NCBI RefSeq assembly: GCF_042683565.1
Contig: NZ_JBHUJW010000043.1
Span: 620,001 to 684,000, forward strand
DNA from: Brevibacillus sp042683565
GTDB taxonomy: Bacteria; Bacillota; Bacilli; Brevibacillales; Brevibacillaceae
DNA length: 64,000 nucleotides
Direction of reading: 5' to 3'
Below, piece after piece: positions 1 to 8,202 of the stretch; the stretch's first letter is position 1, and every line of letters begins with the position of its first letter. Both the position numbers and the translations under genes were made by a program. The notes beneath the pieces are model-generated. The model did no database searches. It had not been told where the DNA came from and worked only from the letters and a program-made list of their open reading frames with translations.

Positions 1-1218
1 GGTCGCAGCACCGGAGCCCAGGGCGGTCGCGAACAGCTGGGCCAGGGAACCTGCCAGCGTGATCCCCGAGAAGCCGGAGCCGTCCAGCCCTGTGATGACG
101 CCGACTGCGGAAAGGGTGAGCGCGGCGACTTCTTTGCTGATGGGAATGGTATGGGCCAGCGCGATACCAAGGTCGTTGACGATGCCTTGTGAGCCTGCAG
201 GAAGGACTTCTCCGAACACTTTGACGAAGCCGCTGTCCCCCATGTAGAAGAAAGCAGCGATCGGAATGACCGGCCCGAACACCTTAAAGCCGAACTGGAA
301 GCCCGAGATGAGATGCGTGGTGACTACCTCCAGCCCTTTTTGTTTGTGGGCGAGCATGGTGGCGACGAGCAGGATCAGCAAGGCGGTGCCGCCAACGAGT
401 GCGGTCGCATCTCCGCCTCGCAAGTCAAGGGCGAACATGGCGACGACGTCCAGCAAAAACAGAATGGGCACGGCAGCAGCGAGCGTTTTCCGCACGCCGC
501 CAGACAGCGGCACGCGCACCGGGGCAAAGACGGAATCCGGCGCGGCAGTTTCGGACGATGTCGCCGGGATATTCCCGATTTTCATGTCCTTGCGCAAATA
601 CCAGAAAGCTGCGATCGTCGTGACCAGACCCATGACGATGACGAGCGGCACGCTGGCCGTGATGACATCCTGGACGGGAATGCCGGCAGCTTTTGCTGTC
701 AAGGTAGGGGCTCCCTGAATGACGTAGTCACCGGACAGGGCGATTCCGTGCCCGAACAGGTTCATGGCGACAGCCACCCCGATGGCTGGCAGTCCGGCGC
801 GCAGGGCGACCGGAAGCATGACGGCCCCGATCAGGGCGACCCCTGGCGACGGCCAGAAAAACCACGAAATGACCATCATGACAAGACCGATCACCCAGTA
901 CGCGAGGGTGGGATTGCGGATCAAGTGCGTCATCGGGCGAATCATCGTCTCGTTGACTCCCGTATCTGTCAGCACATGGCTCATGGCGACGATGATACAG
1001 ATCACCAAAATGGTGGGCAATAGCTCGGTGATGGCGTAAATAAAGCTGCCGAATATGCCGCCGATGGCCATCGTGAGCGAACCGGTGGCGACCAGGCCAA
1101 GGAGTGCGATGCCGACAATGCTGATCAGGCTGGTGTCCCGCCGCAAGACCATGAGCAGAATGATGCCGAGCACAAACAATACATAGACACCGTGAATCCA
1201 GGCAAGTTCGATACCCAT
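1..1218 (-). CDS. Multi-pass membrane transporter, GntP/CitM-like (3' end outside window)
   Basis: The frame is open from the ATG at 1218 down to the window edge: 406 codons and no stop, so the C-terminus is missing. GGAGGG lies about 8 nt before the ATG. The protein is a chain of hydrophobic helices with short polar loops, beginning with two helices within the first 60 residues. Near residues 165-185 is a Gly/Ser-rich segment (GHGIALSGDYVIQ) like the re-entrant loops of ion-transporter-superfamily carriers. This suggests an organic-anion or proton-coupled carrier, but the substrate cannot be told. It is divergent from the AAA ATPase gene. Confidence 0.6.
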   Translation of the reverse strand, partial: MGIELAWIHGVYVLFVLGIILLMVLRRDTSLISIVGIALLGLVATGSLTMAIGGIFGSFIYAITELLPTILVICIIVAMSHVLTDTGVNETMIRPMTHLIRNPTLAYWVIGLVMMVISWFFWPSPGVALIGAVMLPVALRAGLPAIGVAVAMNLFGHGIALSGDYVIQGAPTLTAKAAGIPVQDVITASVPLVIVMGLVTTIAAFWYLRKDMKIGNIPATSSETAAPDSVFAPVRVPLSGGVRKTLAAAVPILFLLDVVAMFALDLRGGDATALVGGTALLILLVATMLAHKQKGLEVVTTHLISGFQFGFKVFGPVIPIAAFFYMGDSGFVKVFGEVLPAGSQGIVNDLGIALAHTIPISKEVAALTLSAVGVITGLDGSGFSGITLAGSLAQLFATALGSGAAT

Positions 1219-1448
1219 CTGCGAACCCTCCTTTAGTTTTCTTTTGTGTATAGGCGTTTGTTCCACCATATGCGGCGCGCGGAGCAGGGGTGAGAGCGCA
1301 GAGGGGAGCAGAGTTCTTTGGAAAACTGGCATTTTTGCCCACAATATGTGACGATGAGAGTGGCCCATTGGCACACTTGGGATCTTAGCACGAGGGGGGA
1401 AAGGCGCTTCCCGACTTTTCGTTTTGATGGGAGCAGCGCCGCTTAGCG

Positions 1449-2750
1449 ATGAAGACAACAACACCCATTCAGCGAAAAATGGACCAAGCCATCGAGCTGT
1501 TGGAACGGCGCTTTCTGGAACGAAGTGAACTCATTCGACTGTTGATGCTCGGAATTATCAGCGGGGAGAACGCGCTGGTGATCGGCCCGCCGGGTACGGC
1601 AAAATCGCAGCTGGCCCGCGCCATCTCGCAGCTATTCGGCTCCGAGCATTGGTTTGAATATTTGTTGACGCGATTTACGACGCCTGACGAAATTTTTGGT
1701 CCGGTTTCCTTGCAGCAGCTCAAGCAGGACCAGTATGTGCGCAAGACTGATGGCTACTTGCCCAAAGCCCAGTTTGCCTTTCTCGACGAGATTTTCAAGG
1801 CGAACAGCGCCATCTTGAATGCCCTCCTGTCCATTTTGAACGAGCGCATGTACTTTAACGGGCGGGAAAAGGAAGCGGTGCCCTTGCAGTTTCTGATCGC
1901 GGCCTCCAACGAGCTGCCGGATGACGACGAACAGCTTAGTGCCTTGTACGACCGCTTTTTGTTCCGCTACGAGGTCGGGTATTTGCAGCATGCGTCCAGC
2001 TACGAAAAAATGTTCGCCCTGCCGAAAAATCCGCTTCCGGTCGTGTTTTCGCTCTACGATGTCAGCGATATACAAGCGGCGGCAGCCGAGGTCGTCATCC
2101 CTGCGCCAATCGTCTACTTCCTGTACCGGTTGAAGCAGGATATGGAAGCCAAAGAATACCGGCTCTCTGACCGGCGCTGGAGCAAAATCGCCAACGTCTG
2201 GAAGACATCTGCTGCCCTGCACGGCCGCGAGCAGGTGACGATCTGGGACACGGTTTTTACGCCGCATATGATGTGGGACGTTCCGGAAGACTTGCCCGTG
2301 ATGCGCGAGCTGTTTGAGCGCCAGTTTACGGAAATGATCAAGGCAGAGCTGGAAGATGAGCTTCCCCTGCGCCATTTCGGACAGATCGCCGACAAATGGA
2401 AGGGGAAGGAATCCGAGCTACACGCCTTCCAGTTCAAAAAAGAGGTCGGGGCGAAAATGGGCAAGGAGGCTTTGGAGCGCAACCGGCAGCTGCTGGAAGA
2501 AAGCCGCGTGGAAATCGAAGAGACGGCCAGAGACTTGCGCAACCGCCTCTTGCAATGGCAGAAGCGGGAACAGGGTCTGGCAGACTACATACTGGAAAAA
2601 AACCGGCTGATCCATAACGTGGAGACGTACACGGTGAAATACGCCTACTTGCGCATCGAAGGCGAACGGCTCCTGCAACAGCTGCAAAAGGCGTACCGGA
2701 CGGTGTTCGATCAGGAAATACCGGGAACAGAGTACGACTACACGCTCTAG
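1449..2750 (+). CDS. MoxR-family AAA+ ATPase, RavA-like
   Basis: A 433-residue AAA+ ATPase. Walker A is GPPGTAKS (residues 46-53) and Walker B is FAFLDE (109-114). It is followed by the family's KANSAILNALLSILNER segment and sensor 1 in AASNELP. After the ATPase core, about residues 335-420 are charged and predicted coiled coil. E. coli RavA is a MoxR chaperone-like ATPase working with the VWA protein ViaA; the next gene encodes a VWA protein 12 nt downstream, so the two form a RavA/ViaA-like pair. Clients are unknown. Length (RavA is about 500) and domain order fit. Confidence 0.85.
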   Translation: MKTTTPIQRKMDQAIELLERRFLERSELIRLLMLGIISGENALVIGPPGTAKSQLARAISQLFGSEHWFEYLLTRFTTPDEIFGPVSLQQLKQDQYVRKTDGYLPKAQFAFLDEIFKANSAILNALLSILNERMYFNGREKEAVPLQFLIAASNELPDDDEQLSALYDRFLFRYEVGYLQHASSYEKMFALPKNPLPVVFSLYDVSDIQAAAAEVVIPAPIVYFLYRLKQDMEAKEYRLSDRRWSKIANVWKTSAALHGREQVTIWDTVFTPHMMWDVPEDLPVMRELFERQFTEMIKAELEDELPLRHFGQIADKWKGKESELHAFQFKKEVGAKMGKEALERNRQLLEESRVEIEETARDLRNRLLQWQKREQGLADYILEKNRLIHNVETYTVKYAYLRIEGERLLQQLQKAYRTVFDQEIPGTEYDYTL

Positions 2751-2762
2751 GAGGTGGAAGCC

Positions 2763-4472
2763 ATGATCATTCGCGCCAGTCAGGTGGACCGGTATTTGTT
2801 TGACACGTACCTTGCATCGTCCCGCACGGCCCAGGAATGGGTCAGGGAAGCGCAGGCGCGGGCTTCCTGGTTTGATCTGGAGCTGTTTGCCGATTTTTTC
2901 CTCGTCTTTTATTTGGAAAAGCCCGAGGTCGATTTGACGCAGGAGTCGACTCCCTTTCATCAATGGATGATTCGGACATTGATGAAGCAGCACTTCACCC
3001 GGATGATTCACCCGCGGACGGTAGGGCAGGAGAGTGCCGCGTTCAAGACGGCGATTAAAGCGCTGCTCTGGCTGACGGAGACATTCGCAGCGGAAGTCAA
3101 GCAGCGGGAAAAGGAGCAAAAGCTCACCCCTTTGGTGGCAGGGCTTACGGAGCAGCAAGGCGAGGAAGGCAGCCAGGAAGCGCGGCTGTCCGAGCTGTTG
3201 ACGGAAAAGCAGATCGCCAGGCTGCAACTGGTCGGCTATACGCTCCAGCAGGGCAAACGGATGGTCGAGGACAAGCAGGAGGCGCTGGATACGAAGCCGC
3301 TCGTCCGCGCGGAGATTCGCACCTTGAAGGAGCGGATTTCCGGGCTGCGGGAAGAGATGGCAATCCAGTTTACGAAGCGTGCCAAGCTGCTGCAAAAGGT
3401 GAAAAAGCTGGAGGAAGAGCTCGGACAGCGGGAGAAGCAGCTGGAGCGCCTGCATCGGCAGGAAAAGGAAGCGATCGCGGCTTTCGAGAGCGAGCTGGGG
3501 CAATGGCTGGAATCGTCCCTCAAGCAATCCCTTTCCACGGAAGACCTCGATACGCTGTTCGTGGAGGAGCTGTTTGCGGCGAGCCAGCGCTTTGCCAACC
3601 GCAGCTGGGGACATGATCTGGGCAGGTTGCGCCGGCAAAGCTTTGAGCAGTATCTCAAATGGGTGGAAAAGCTGAAACGACATCCAGACCTGCTCGCCTT
3701 TCTCGAAGAGGTCGGCCGCAATGTCCAGCATTTTCGCGTCAGGCGCAAGGAAATGCGGACGAAGCAGCTGCCGGAAGAATATTACGACTTGCGGCAATCC
3801 GGCGATATTGCCCACATGCTGCCAGGGGAAGCAGTCCTTTTGGCCGACCCGGATTACGAGACTTATTTCATGCTCAAGTGGGTCGAGCAGAAGCTCATGA
3901 CCTACGACACATCCGGCTGGGTGGAGGAACCGCCAAAAGGGCCAGTCATCTGCATGCTCGATACGTCGCATTCGATGCGCGGCGCAAAGCTGCGGCTGGC
4001 GCAAGTGTTCGTCATGACGTTTGCTGCGCTCGCCATGCTGGAGAAGCGCAATTTTGTCCTGCTGCTCTTCGGGGCAAAGGGAGAGCTGCGGGAACAGCAG
4101 CTGTATCACAAACAGCCAGATTGGGCCGCCTTTTACAGTCTGGCGCAAATGGCGTTTGGCGGGGGCACGCACTTCGACTCCCCGATGAAGCGGGGGATCG
4201 AGCTGGTGCAGGCGGACAAGTCGCTGCGGGGCGCAGATTTCGTCATGGTCACGGACGGTGTGGGAGGAATTTCCAGGTACGTCCAGGAACAGCTGGCGGA
4301 GTTGGGGAAACGCATGCAGGTTCGCCTGCACACGCTCATCGTCGGTTCCGCGCGCCAGCATCTGGTGCAGACGTATGACATCCTGGGGGTGTCCCACCGC
4401 GTCCGTTTCGCGGCATCGTGGGAAGATCAGGAGCAAAGGGACGGCTTGCTGCTCGACGTCTTTGAGGCATGA
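2763..4472 (+). CDS. VWA-domain protein, ViaA/CoxE-like partner of the MoxR ATPase
   Basis: About 569 residues. The C-terminal third is a von Willebrand A domain with a MIDAS motif DTSHS near residue 399 and a later TDG that can complete metal binding. The middle (roughly 90-245) is very rich in Glu, Lys, Arg and Gln and predicted coiled coil. A GTG at 2754 is in frame, but the ATG at 2763 has AGGAGGTG at an ideal distance and is preferred. In RavA/ViaA-type systems the VWA protein binds the hexameric ATPase; that role is inferred from pairing and domains. Confidence 0.8.
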   Translation: MIIRASQVDRYLFDTYLASSRTAQEWVREAQARASWFDLELFADFFLVFYLEKPEVDLTQESTPFHQWMIRTLMKQHFTRMIHPRTVGQESAAFKTAIKALLWLTETFAAEVKQREKEQKLTPLVAGLTEQQGEEGSQEARLSELLTEKQIARLQLVGYTLQQGKRMVEDKQEALDTKPLVRAEIRTLKERISGLREEMAIQFTKRAKLLQKVKKLEEELGQREKQLERLHRQEKEAIAAFESELGQWLESSLKQSLSTEDLDTLFVEELFAASQRFANRSWGHDLGRLRRQSFEQYLKWVEKLKRHPDLLAFLEEVGRNVQHFRVRRKEMRTKQLPEEYYDLRQSGDIAHMLPGEAVLLADPDYETYFMLKWVEQKLMTYDTSGWVEEPPKGPVICMLDTSHSMRGAKLRLAQVFVMTFAALAMLEKRNFVLLLFGAKGELREQQLYHKQPDWAAFYSLAQMAFGGGTHFDSPMKRGIELVQADKSLRGADFVMVTDGVGGISRYVQEQLAELGKRMQVRLHTLIVGSARQHLVQTYDILGVSHRVRFAASWEDQEQRDGLLLDVFEA

Positions 4473-4480
4473 CGCACAAA

Positions 4481-4524
4481 AAAGACCAAAACCTCCCGTG
4501 TTTGTACAGGATGTTTTGGTCTTT
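4481..4524. terminator. Bidirectional terminator hairpin between convergent genes
   Basis: A perfect inverted repeat (AAAGACCAAAAC / GTTTTGGTCTTT) lies just after the VWA gene, with T-rich DNA on the right and A-rich DNA on the left. It can end both the MoxR-VWA operon and the convergent exonuclease gene. Confidence 0.75.
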
Positions 4525-4548
4525 GTTTGTATTCGCGCGCAAGCTGCC

Positions 4549-5427
4549 TCAGCCTACCCGTGCAGCCAGGCTGCGCCCAAATTCCAGCTCCTCGAATTTG
4601 CTGCGGACCTTGTCCGGGTCGTACTCCCAGACGGCCTCGTCCAACGAAAACTCGATAGGAACGTCGCGGATGATGGTCGCCAGCTTTTGACTCAAATAGA
4701 CCTGCTCGCGATGGTCTTCGAGCTTGCTGCGCATTTTTGCCGTGCAGATGTGCAGGTTGCTGTAGAGACGATCCAGATTGCCGTGTTCGGTAATGAGTTT
4801 CGTCGCCGTTTTTTCGCCGATTCCCGGACAGCCCGGAATGCAGTCGGAGGCGTCGCCCATCAGCGCCTTTACATCGACTACCTGCTCGGGCGAAATGCCG
4901 CGGAGACTCAGCAGGCTGGCAGGGTTGTAATGCTCATGTTTCCCGCCGTTTTTCAAGATTTTCACGCTCACCAGTTCCGAGACGAGCTGGAGGCTGTCGT
5001 AATCGCCGGTCGCAATGACCACCTGATGGCCCTCGGAGGATAAGCGCGTACTCAGCGTCCCCAATATATCGTCGCCTTCATAGCCCGGGCATCCGAGATT
5101 CGGCACGGAAAAGGCTTCCGTCACTTCCTTGACCAGATCAAACTGCGGAATCAGTTCCTCGGGCGGTGCTTGACGGTTGGACTTGTAGCCGTCGTACCAC
5201 TGGCTGCGGATGAGAGATTCACGGGAGGCCACGTCCCAGCCGACGGCCAGATGGGTGGGCTGGATCAGGTCGGCGTAATCCAGCATCATTTTCGTAAAGC
5301 CGTGGACGGCATTGGTGTACACGCCCGCTGAAGTCTGGCGATAGCCGCCCCCCCAGGCAGATGCGTAAAAGGCGCGAAATAAAAAGCTCATTCCATCGAT
5401 GAGCAGAACTTTACCCGTTTGACTCAC
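4549..5427 (-). CDS. 5'-3' exonuclease (YpcP-like, PolA N-terminal type)
   Basis: A 292-residue protein of the flap/5'-3' exonuclease fold. Visible hallmarks are VLLIDGMSFLFRAFYA at the N-terminus, the acidic GYEGDD loop, ATGDYDSLQL and the helix-3-turn-helix segment CPGIGEKTATKL. Family members cut 5' flaps and RNA primers using two metals held by these aspartates. An ATG at 5553 is in frame, but the GTG at 5427 has GAGAGGAG 8 nt upstream and the homologous region starts right there. It is a stand-alone exonuclease with no polymerase domain, as in B. subtilis YpcP. Confidence 0.88.
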   Translation of the reverse strand: MSQTGKVLLIDGMSFLFRAFYASAWGGGYRQTSAGVYTNAVHGFTKMMLDYADLIQPTHLAVGWDVASRESLIRSQWYDGYKSNRQAPPEELIPQFDLVKEVTEAFSVPNLGCPGYEGDDILGTLSTRLSSEGHQVVIATGDYDSLQLVSELVSVKILKNGGKHEHYNPASLLSLRGISPEQVVDVKALMGDASDCIPGCPGIGEKTATKLITEHGNLDRLYSNLHICTAKMRSKLEDHREQVYLSQKLATIIRDVPIEFSLDEAVWEYDPDKVRSKFEELEFGRSLAARVG

Positions 5428-5463
5428 GTTGGCAGCTCCTCTCAAATGTAAGAGATAAGCATC

Positions 5464-5469
5464 ATTATA
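5464..5469 (-). promoter_or_regulatory. Extended -10 of the exonuclease gene promoter
   Basis: On the minus strand TGCTATAAT gives a perfect TATAAT with the extended TG, 37 nt upstream of the GTG start. No convincing -35 is seen at 17 bp, which is common for extended -10 promoters. Confidence 0.5.
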
Positions 5470-5509
5470 GCACATAGGCGAGGCAGGACCTTGACAGATT
5501 TTACATTCC

Positions 5510-5538
5510 GAATGGGTGTATGGATGACCGCCATGGTG
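5510..5538 (+). promoter_or_regulatory. Possible sigma-G promoter of the spore protein gene
   Basis: GAATG (5510-5514) and CATGGTG (5532-5538) are separated by 17 bp. They resemble sigma-G elements (GMATR and CATnnTA) expected before a forespore gene. The -10 has one clear mismatch, so this is tentative. Transcription from here would give an mRNA leader of about 130 nt containing the tRNA-like fold. Confidence 0.35.
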
Positions 5539-5588
5539 GGATGATAGTATCACAAGAGGCGAACAAACACCTCTTCCTTCAAAATCAT

Positions 5589-5646
5589 CTTCCGGTCTCG
5601 ACCGGCGAGAAGCAGCGTCGCTGACGGTTCAACCCCGTCCCGGAAG
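5589..5646 (+). ncRNA. tRNA-like folded element in the leader of the spore protein gene
   Basis: The ends CTTCCGG (5589-5595) and CCGGAAG (5640-5646) form a 7-bp acceptor-like stem. Directly inside the 3' strand is a T-arm-like hairpin, GACGG/CCGTC (5623-5627 and 5635-5639) with the 7-nt loop TTCAACC. Another hairpin TCTCG/CGAGA (5596-5600, 5606-5610) closes a 5-nt loop. At 58 nt with no anticodon arm it is not a normal tRNA. It ends 12 nt before the ribosome site of the spore gene. The fold was read by eye; its function is unknown. Confidence 0.4.
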
Positions 5647-5673
5647 ACAAAAACGCGTTAGGAGGAATCAATC

Positions 5674-5874
5674 ATGGCGAACAACAACGGCAGCAGCAAC
5701 AACCTGGTAGTTCCTCAAGCGAACCAAGCACTGGATCAACTGAAGTATGAGATCGCAGCCGAATTCGGTGTGAATCTCGGACCAGACACAACTTCCCGTC
5801 AAAACGGTTCTGTTGGCGGAGAGATCACCAAGCGTCTGGTAAGCTACGCTGAATCGCAATTGGCTGGTCGCTAA
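5674..5874 (+). CDS. Alpha/beta-type small acid-soluble spore protein
   Basis: A 66-residue SASP with both family signatures: LDQLKYEIAAEFGV in the first half (cleavage region of the GPR spore protease) and GGEITKRLVSYAESQ in the second. These proteins coat forespore DNA in the A-like form and protect it from UV and heat, then are degraded at germination for amino acids. AGGAGG lies 9 nt before the ATG. It is a single gene with its own terminator, consistent with sigma-G expression. It shows the organism makes endospores. Confidence 0.97.
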   Translation: MANNNGSSNNLVVPQANQALDQLKYEIAAEFGVNLGPDTTSRQNGSVGGEITKRLVSYAESQLAGR

Positions 5875-5910
5875 GTCGCGTGCCTCAACACAAGTAAATA
5901 GCTGGATGCA

Positions 5911-5944
5911 GAAAGGTCCCTCTCTGGGGCCTTTCTCTGTTTTG
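5911..5944 (+). terminator. Terminator after the spore protein gene
   Basis: The hairpin GAAAGGTCCC...GGGGCCTTTC (5911-5933) is followed by TCTGTTTTG. It lies 37 nt after the stop codon. Confidence 0.75.
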
Positions 5945-6079
5945 GGCAGGATTGGATTTGCGCATACGCCCTTTCTTTGCGAACTGGTGAAAACACACAA
6001 GCATATTCGCGGACTAGTCATATGGTGTAACGAACAAATATCTACGTACGTTTGTACACGGAGGGGAGGATGTCCGCGG

Positions 6080-6337
6080 ATGAAAAGAAAAGAAGTCAAA
6101 CGTCTCTTGAAGGAGCATCCTGAATTTGAATCGTGGCTGATGGAAGACGAGGCCCGCGTGCGCGCCGTTCGCACCAATCCAGGAACAGCAGAGGAATTGT
6201 TCAAGCAATGGAGCGACCGCAAAAAAGGGAGGCTCGATTTCCATACAATCTCCCAGAAGACCAAACGTGCCAGCGAGATGCTCAATAGCGTCCAGTCCAT
6301 TATGGATATGATGGCCGACTACACCAAAAAATTGTAA
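6080..6337 (+). CDS. Small hypothetical protein, possibly YlbD-like spore coat type
   Basis: 85 residues, highly charged and mostly helical, starting MKRKEVKRLLKEHPEFESW. The ATG at 6080 has GGGGAGGA 9 nt upstream; the frame is open further upstream but without a ribosome site. The pattern of a short helix, an HP motif, then VR...ELFKQW resembles the N-terminal part of Bacillus YlbD coat proteins, and the gene sits beside a spore protein. That link is weak, and the protein may be a lineage-specific unknown. Confidence 0.55.
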   Translation: MKRKEVKRLLKEHPEFESWLMEDEARVRAVRTNPGTAEELFKQWSDRKKGRLDFHTISQKTKRASEMLNSVQSIMDMMADYTKKL

Positions 6338-6426
6338 CAAATTGGAGAAGGCTTGCTTTCCAGCCTTCTTTTTCTTTTTCCTTTCGCCCTGTCTTTTGCT
6401 ATACTGGAAATTGGGAGGGAACGGCT

Positions 6427-7305
6427 ATGTTGCAATCTATGGTCGGATTTGTGCTGATGGCTGCCCTGACGCTTGTGTCCGGGACAAGCACGTATGCCAA
6501 GGAAATCATGGAAGACGTTCATGCGTACTACCAGCAGCAACAGCCGCCGCTCAGCGTGATGCCAGGCAACACGTATCCGGGCGACGTTATTTTTGTGCGC
6601 AGCAATCGGGCCATGTCCGTGACGTTGTTCGCGCAGACGTATCGACTCCAGCCGTCCCGGGGGGAGTACATCCGGATGATTCCCATCCCGTTCAATGCCA
6701 AACCGGGAACATACAAAGTCATGTCATCCGATAAACAGTTTGCAGCGTCTCTGACCATCTCTCCGAAAAAATTCGCGGTGGACGTGTTGAACGTAAGCAA
6801 CGATCTGAACGAGATGCGCCAGGACACGAAGCGGATCAATGCAGACCAGAAAAAAATCAATGCGGCGCGCTCCCGTTCGGCCAGCGTGCCCTATTTTACC
6901 GGCGCCTTTATACAGCCTGCGGCAGGGACCTTGACGACGCCGTACGGGTATCAGCGCGTGGTCAATGGCGTTCCGGCGAACCGGCATGCCGCTATCGACA
7001 TCGCCAACAAGACTGGCACTTCCATTTACGCCAGCAACAACGGCAAGGTCGTCCTCGCCGATTCCCTGTATTTGACAGGCAATACCATTATTATCGATCA
7101 CGGAATGAACATTTTTTCGATCTATGCGCATCTGTCCAAGCTCGAGGTAGTGACCGGGCAGGAAGTGGCGCAAGGACAGCAAATTGGACGTATGGGCACC
7201 ACCGGCTTTTCCACCGGTCCCCATCTGCACTACGGAATGTTGATCGGGAACACCTATGTGAACCCGCAGCCTTTCTTTGAGGCGTCTCCGTTCCAATGGA
7301 AGTAA
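6427..7305 (+). CDS. Secreted M23-family (LytM) peptidase
   Basis: 292 residues with an N-terminal signal peptide (hydrophobic to about residue 22, then STYA) and a C-terminal LytM domain. Both zinc motifs are intact: HAAID near residue 187 and HLHYG near residue 267. The middle (60-150) may be a beta domain plus a linker. Active M23 enzymes cut peptide cross-bridges in peptidoglycan. Candidate roles are cell-wall remodelling or sporulation; the sequence does not decide. Confidence 0.88.
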   Translation: MLQSMVGFVLMAALTLVSGTSTYAKEIMEDVHAYYQQQQPPLSVMPGNTYPGDVIFVRSNRAMSVTLFAQTYRLQPSRGEYIRMIPIPFNAKPGTYKVMSSDKQFAASLTISPKKFAVDVLNVSNDLNEMRQDTKRINADQKKINAARSRSASVPYFTGAFIQPAAGTLTTPYGYQRVVNGVPANRHAAIDIANKTGTSIYASNNGKVVLADSLYLTGNTIIIDHGMNIFSIYAHLSKLEVVTGQEVAQGQQIGRMGTTGFSTGPHLHYGMLIGNTYVNPQPFFEASPFQWK

Positions 7306-7320
7306 AATGAGGTGTAAACC

Positions 7321-8136
7321 ATGAGAATTTCACATGTGCCAAGCAAAGTATTAAATAATATGGTTCATTTTCTGGCACCTTATGAACAGGCTGTAGATGA
7401 ATTGAAGCTGAAGCTGAAAGGTATCAAATACGGCTTTCAAAAAAGCGGCCGCTATTCGCCGATTGAATTTGTGGTCGGGCGGGTAAAAAAAGTGGATAGC
7501 CTGATCAAAAAGGCAAAGGGAAGAGGCATCGACTTTCAACACGCGAATTGGCAGGAGCAGGTCGCGCGGGAGATTTACGATATTGCCGGCTTGCGGGTCG
7601 TCTGCCGTTACGTGGATGACGTCCGCGAAGTACAGCAGCTTTTGCAGGAGCGGGAAGATATCGTCATTCACGACATCAAGGACTATATCGCATCCCCGAA
7701 AGACTCCGGCTACCGCAGCATTCACATGATCGTGTCCTACACGGTCTACCACGGCAGCGAAAAAATTACGCTCTTCTGTGAAATCCAGATTCGTACGTTG
7801 GGCATGAACTTCTGGGCAACCAACGAGCACGAGCTGCGCTACAAATACGCGGGCAACATTCCTGTGGACGTCCTGGAGCAACTGCGGGAAGCATCCGTGA
7901 TTACCCACCAGCTGGACATTTTGATGAACAACCTGCGGCAGGAAATACTGACTCCGCCAGAAGTCGATCCTACGCTGGAAGACAAACTGGAGGAAATTTT
8001 CTCGCTGTACGTCAAGCAGGACCTGGAAGCAGCTTCCGCCTTGTATCGGAAGCACGTCAGCGGCTTTGAAGAAGCGTTTGCGGACAATCCCAAGTTCAAG
8101 ATGATTTACGACCTGTTAGGCAAACGACTTGGATAA
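7321..8136 (+). CDS. Small alarmone synthetase, RelA/SpoT synthetase domain (YjbM/RelQ-like)
   Basis: 271 residues. It carries the synthetase core only, with no HD hydrolase or TGS/ACT domains. Motifs include GRVKKVDSLIKK, DIAGLRVVCRY, IKDYIASPKDSGYRSIH and CEIQIRTLGMNFWATNEHEL. Such enzymes transfer pyrophosphate from ATP to GDP or GTP to give (p)ppGpp. The protein is about 60 residues longer at the C-terminus than B. subtilis YjbM (211). GAGGTG precedes the ATG, and only 15 nt separate it from the peptidase gene, so the two may be cotranscribed. Confidence 0.9.
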   Translation: MRISHVPSKVLNNMVHFLAPYEQAVDELKLKLKGIKYGFQKSGRYSPIEFVVGRVKKVDSLIKKAKGRGIDFQHANWQEQVAREIYDIAGLRVVCRYVDDVREVQQLLQEREDIVIHDIKDYIASPKDSGYRSIHMIVSYTVYHGSEKITLFCEIQIRTLGMNFWATNEHELRYKYAGNIPVDVLEQLREASVITHQLDILMNNLRQEILTPPEVDPTLEDKLEEIFSLYVKQDLEAASALYRKHVSGFEEAFADNPKFKMIYDLLGKRLG

Positions 8137-8202
8137 GGAAGGATAAAAGCAGGCCCCCGGCTGTAAAACGAACGACAGAGAGAGGAAAGGATATAGACGA
8201 AC

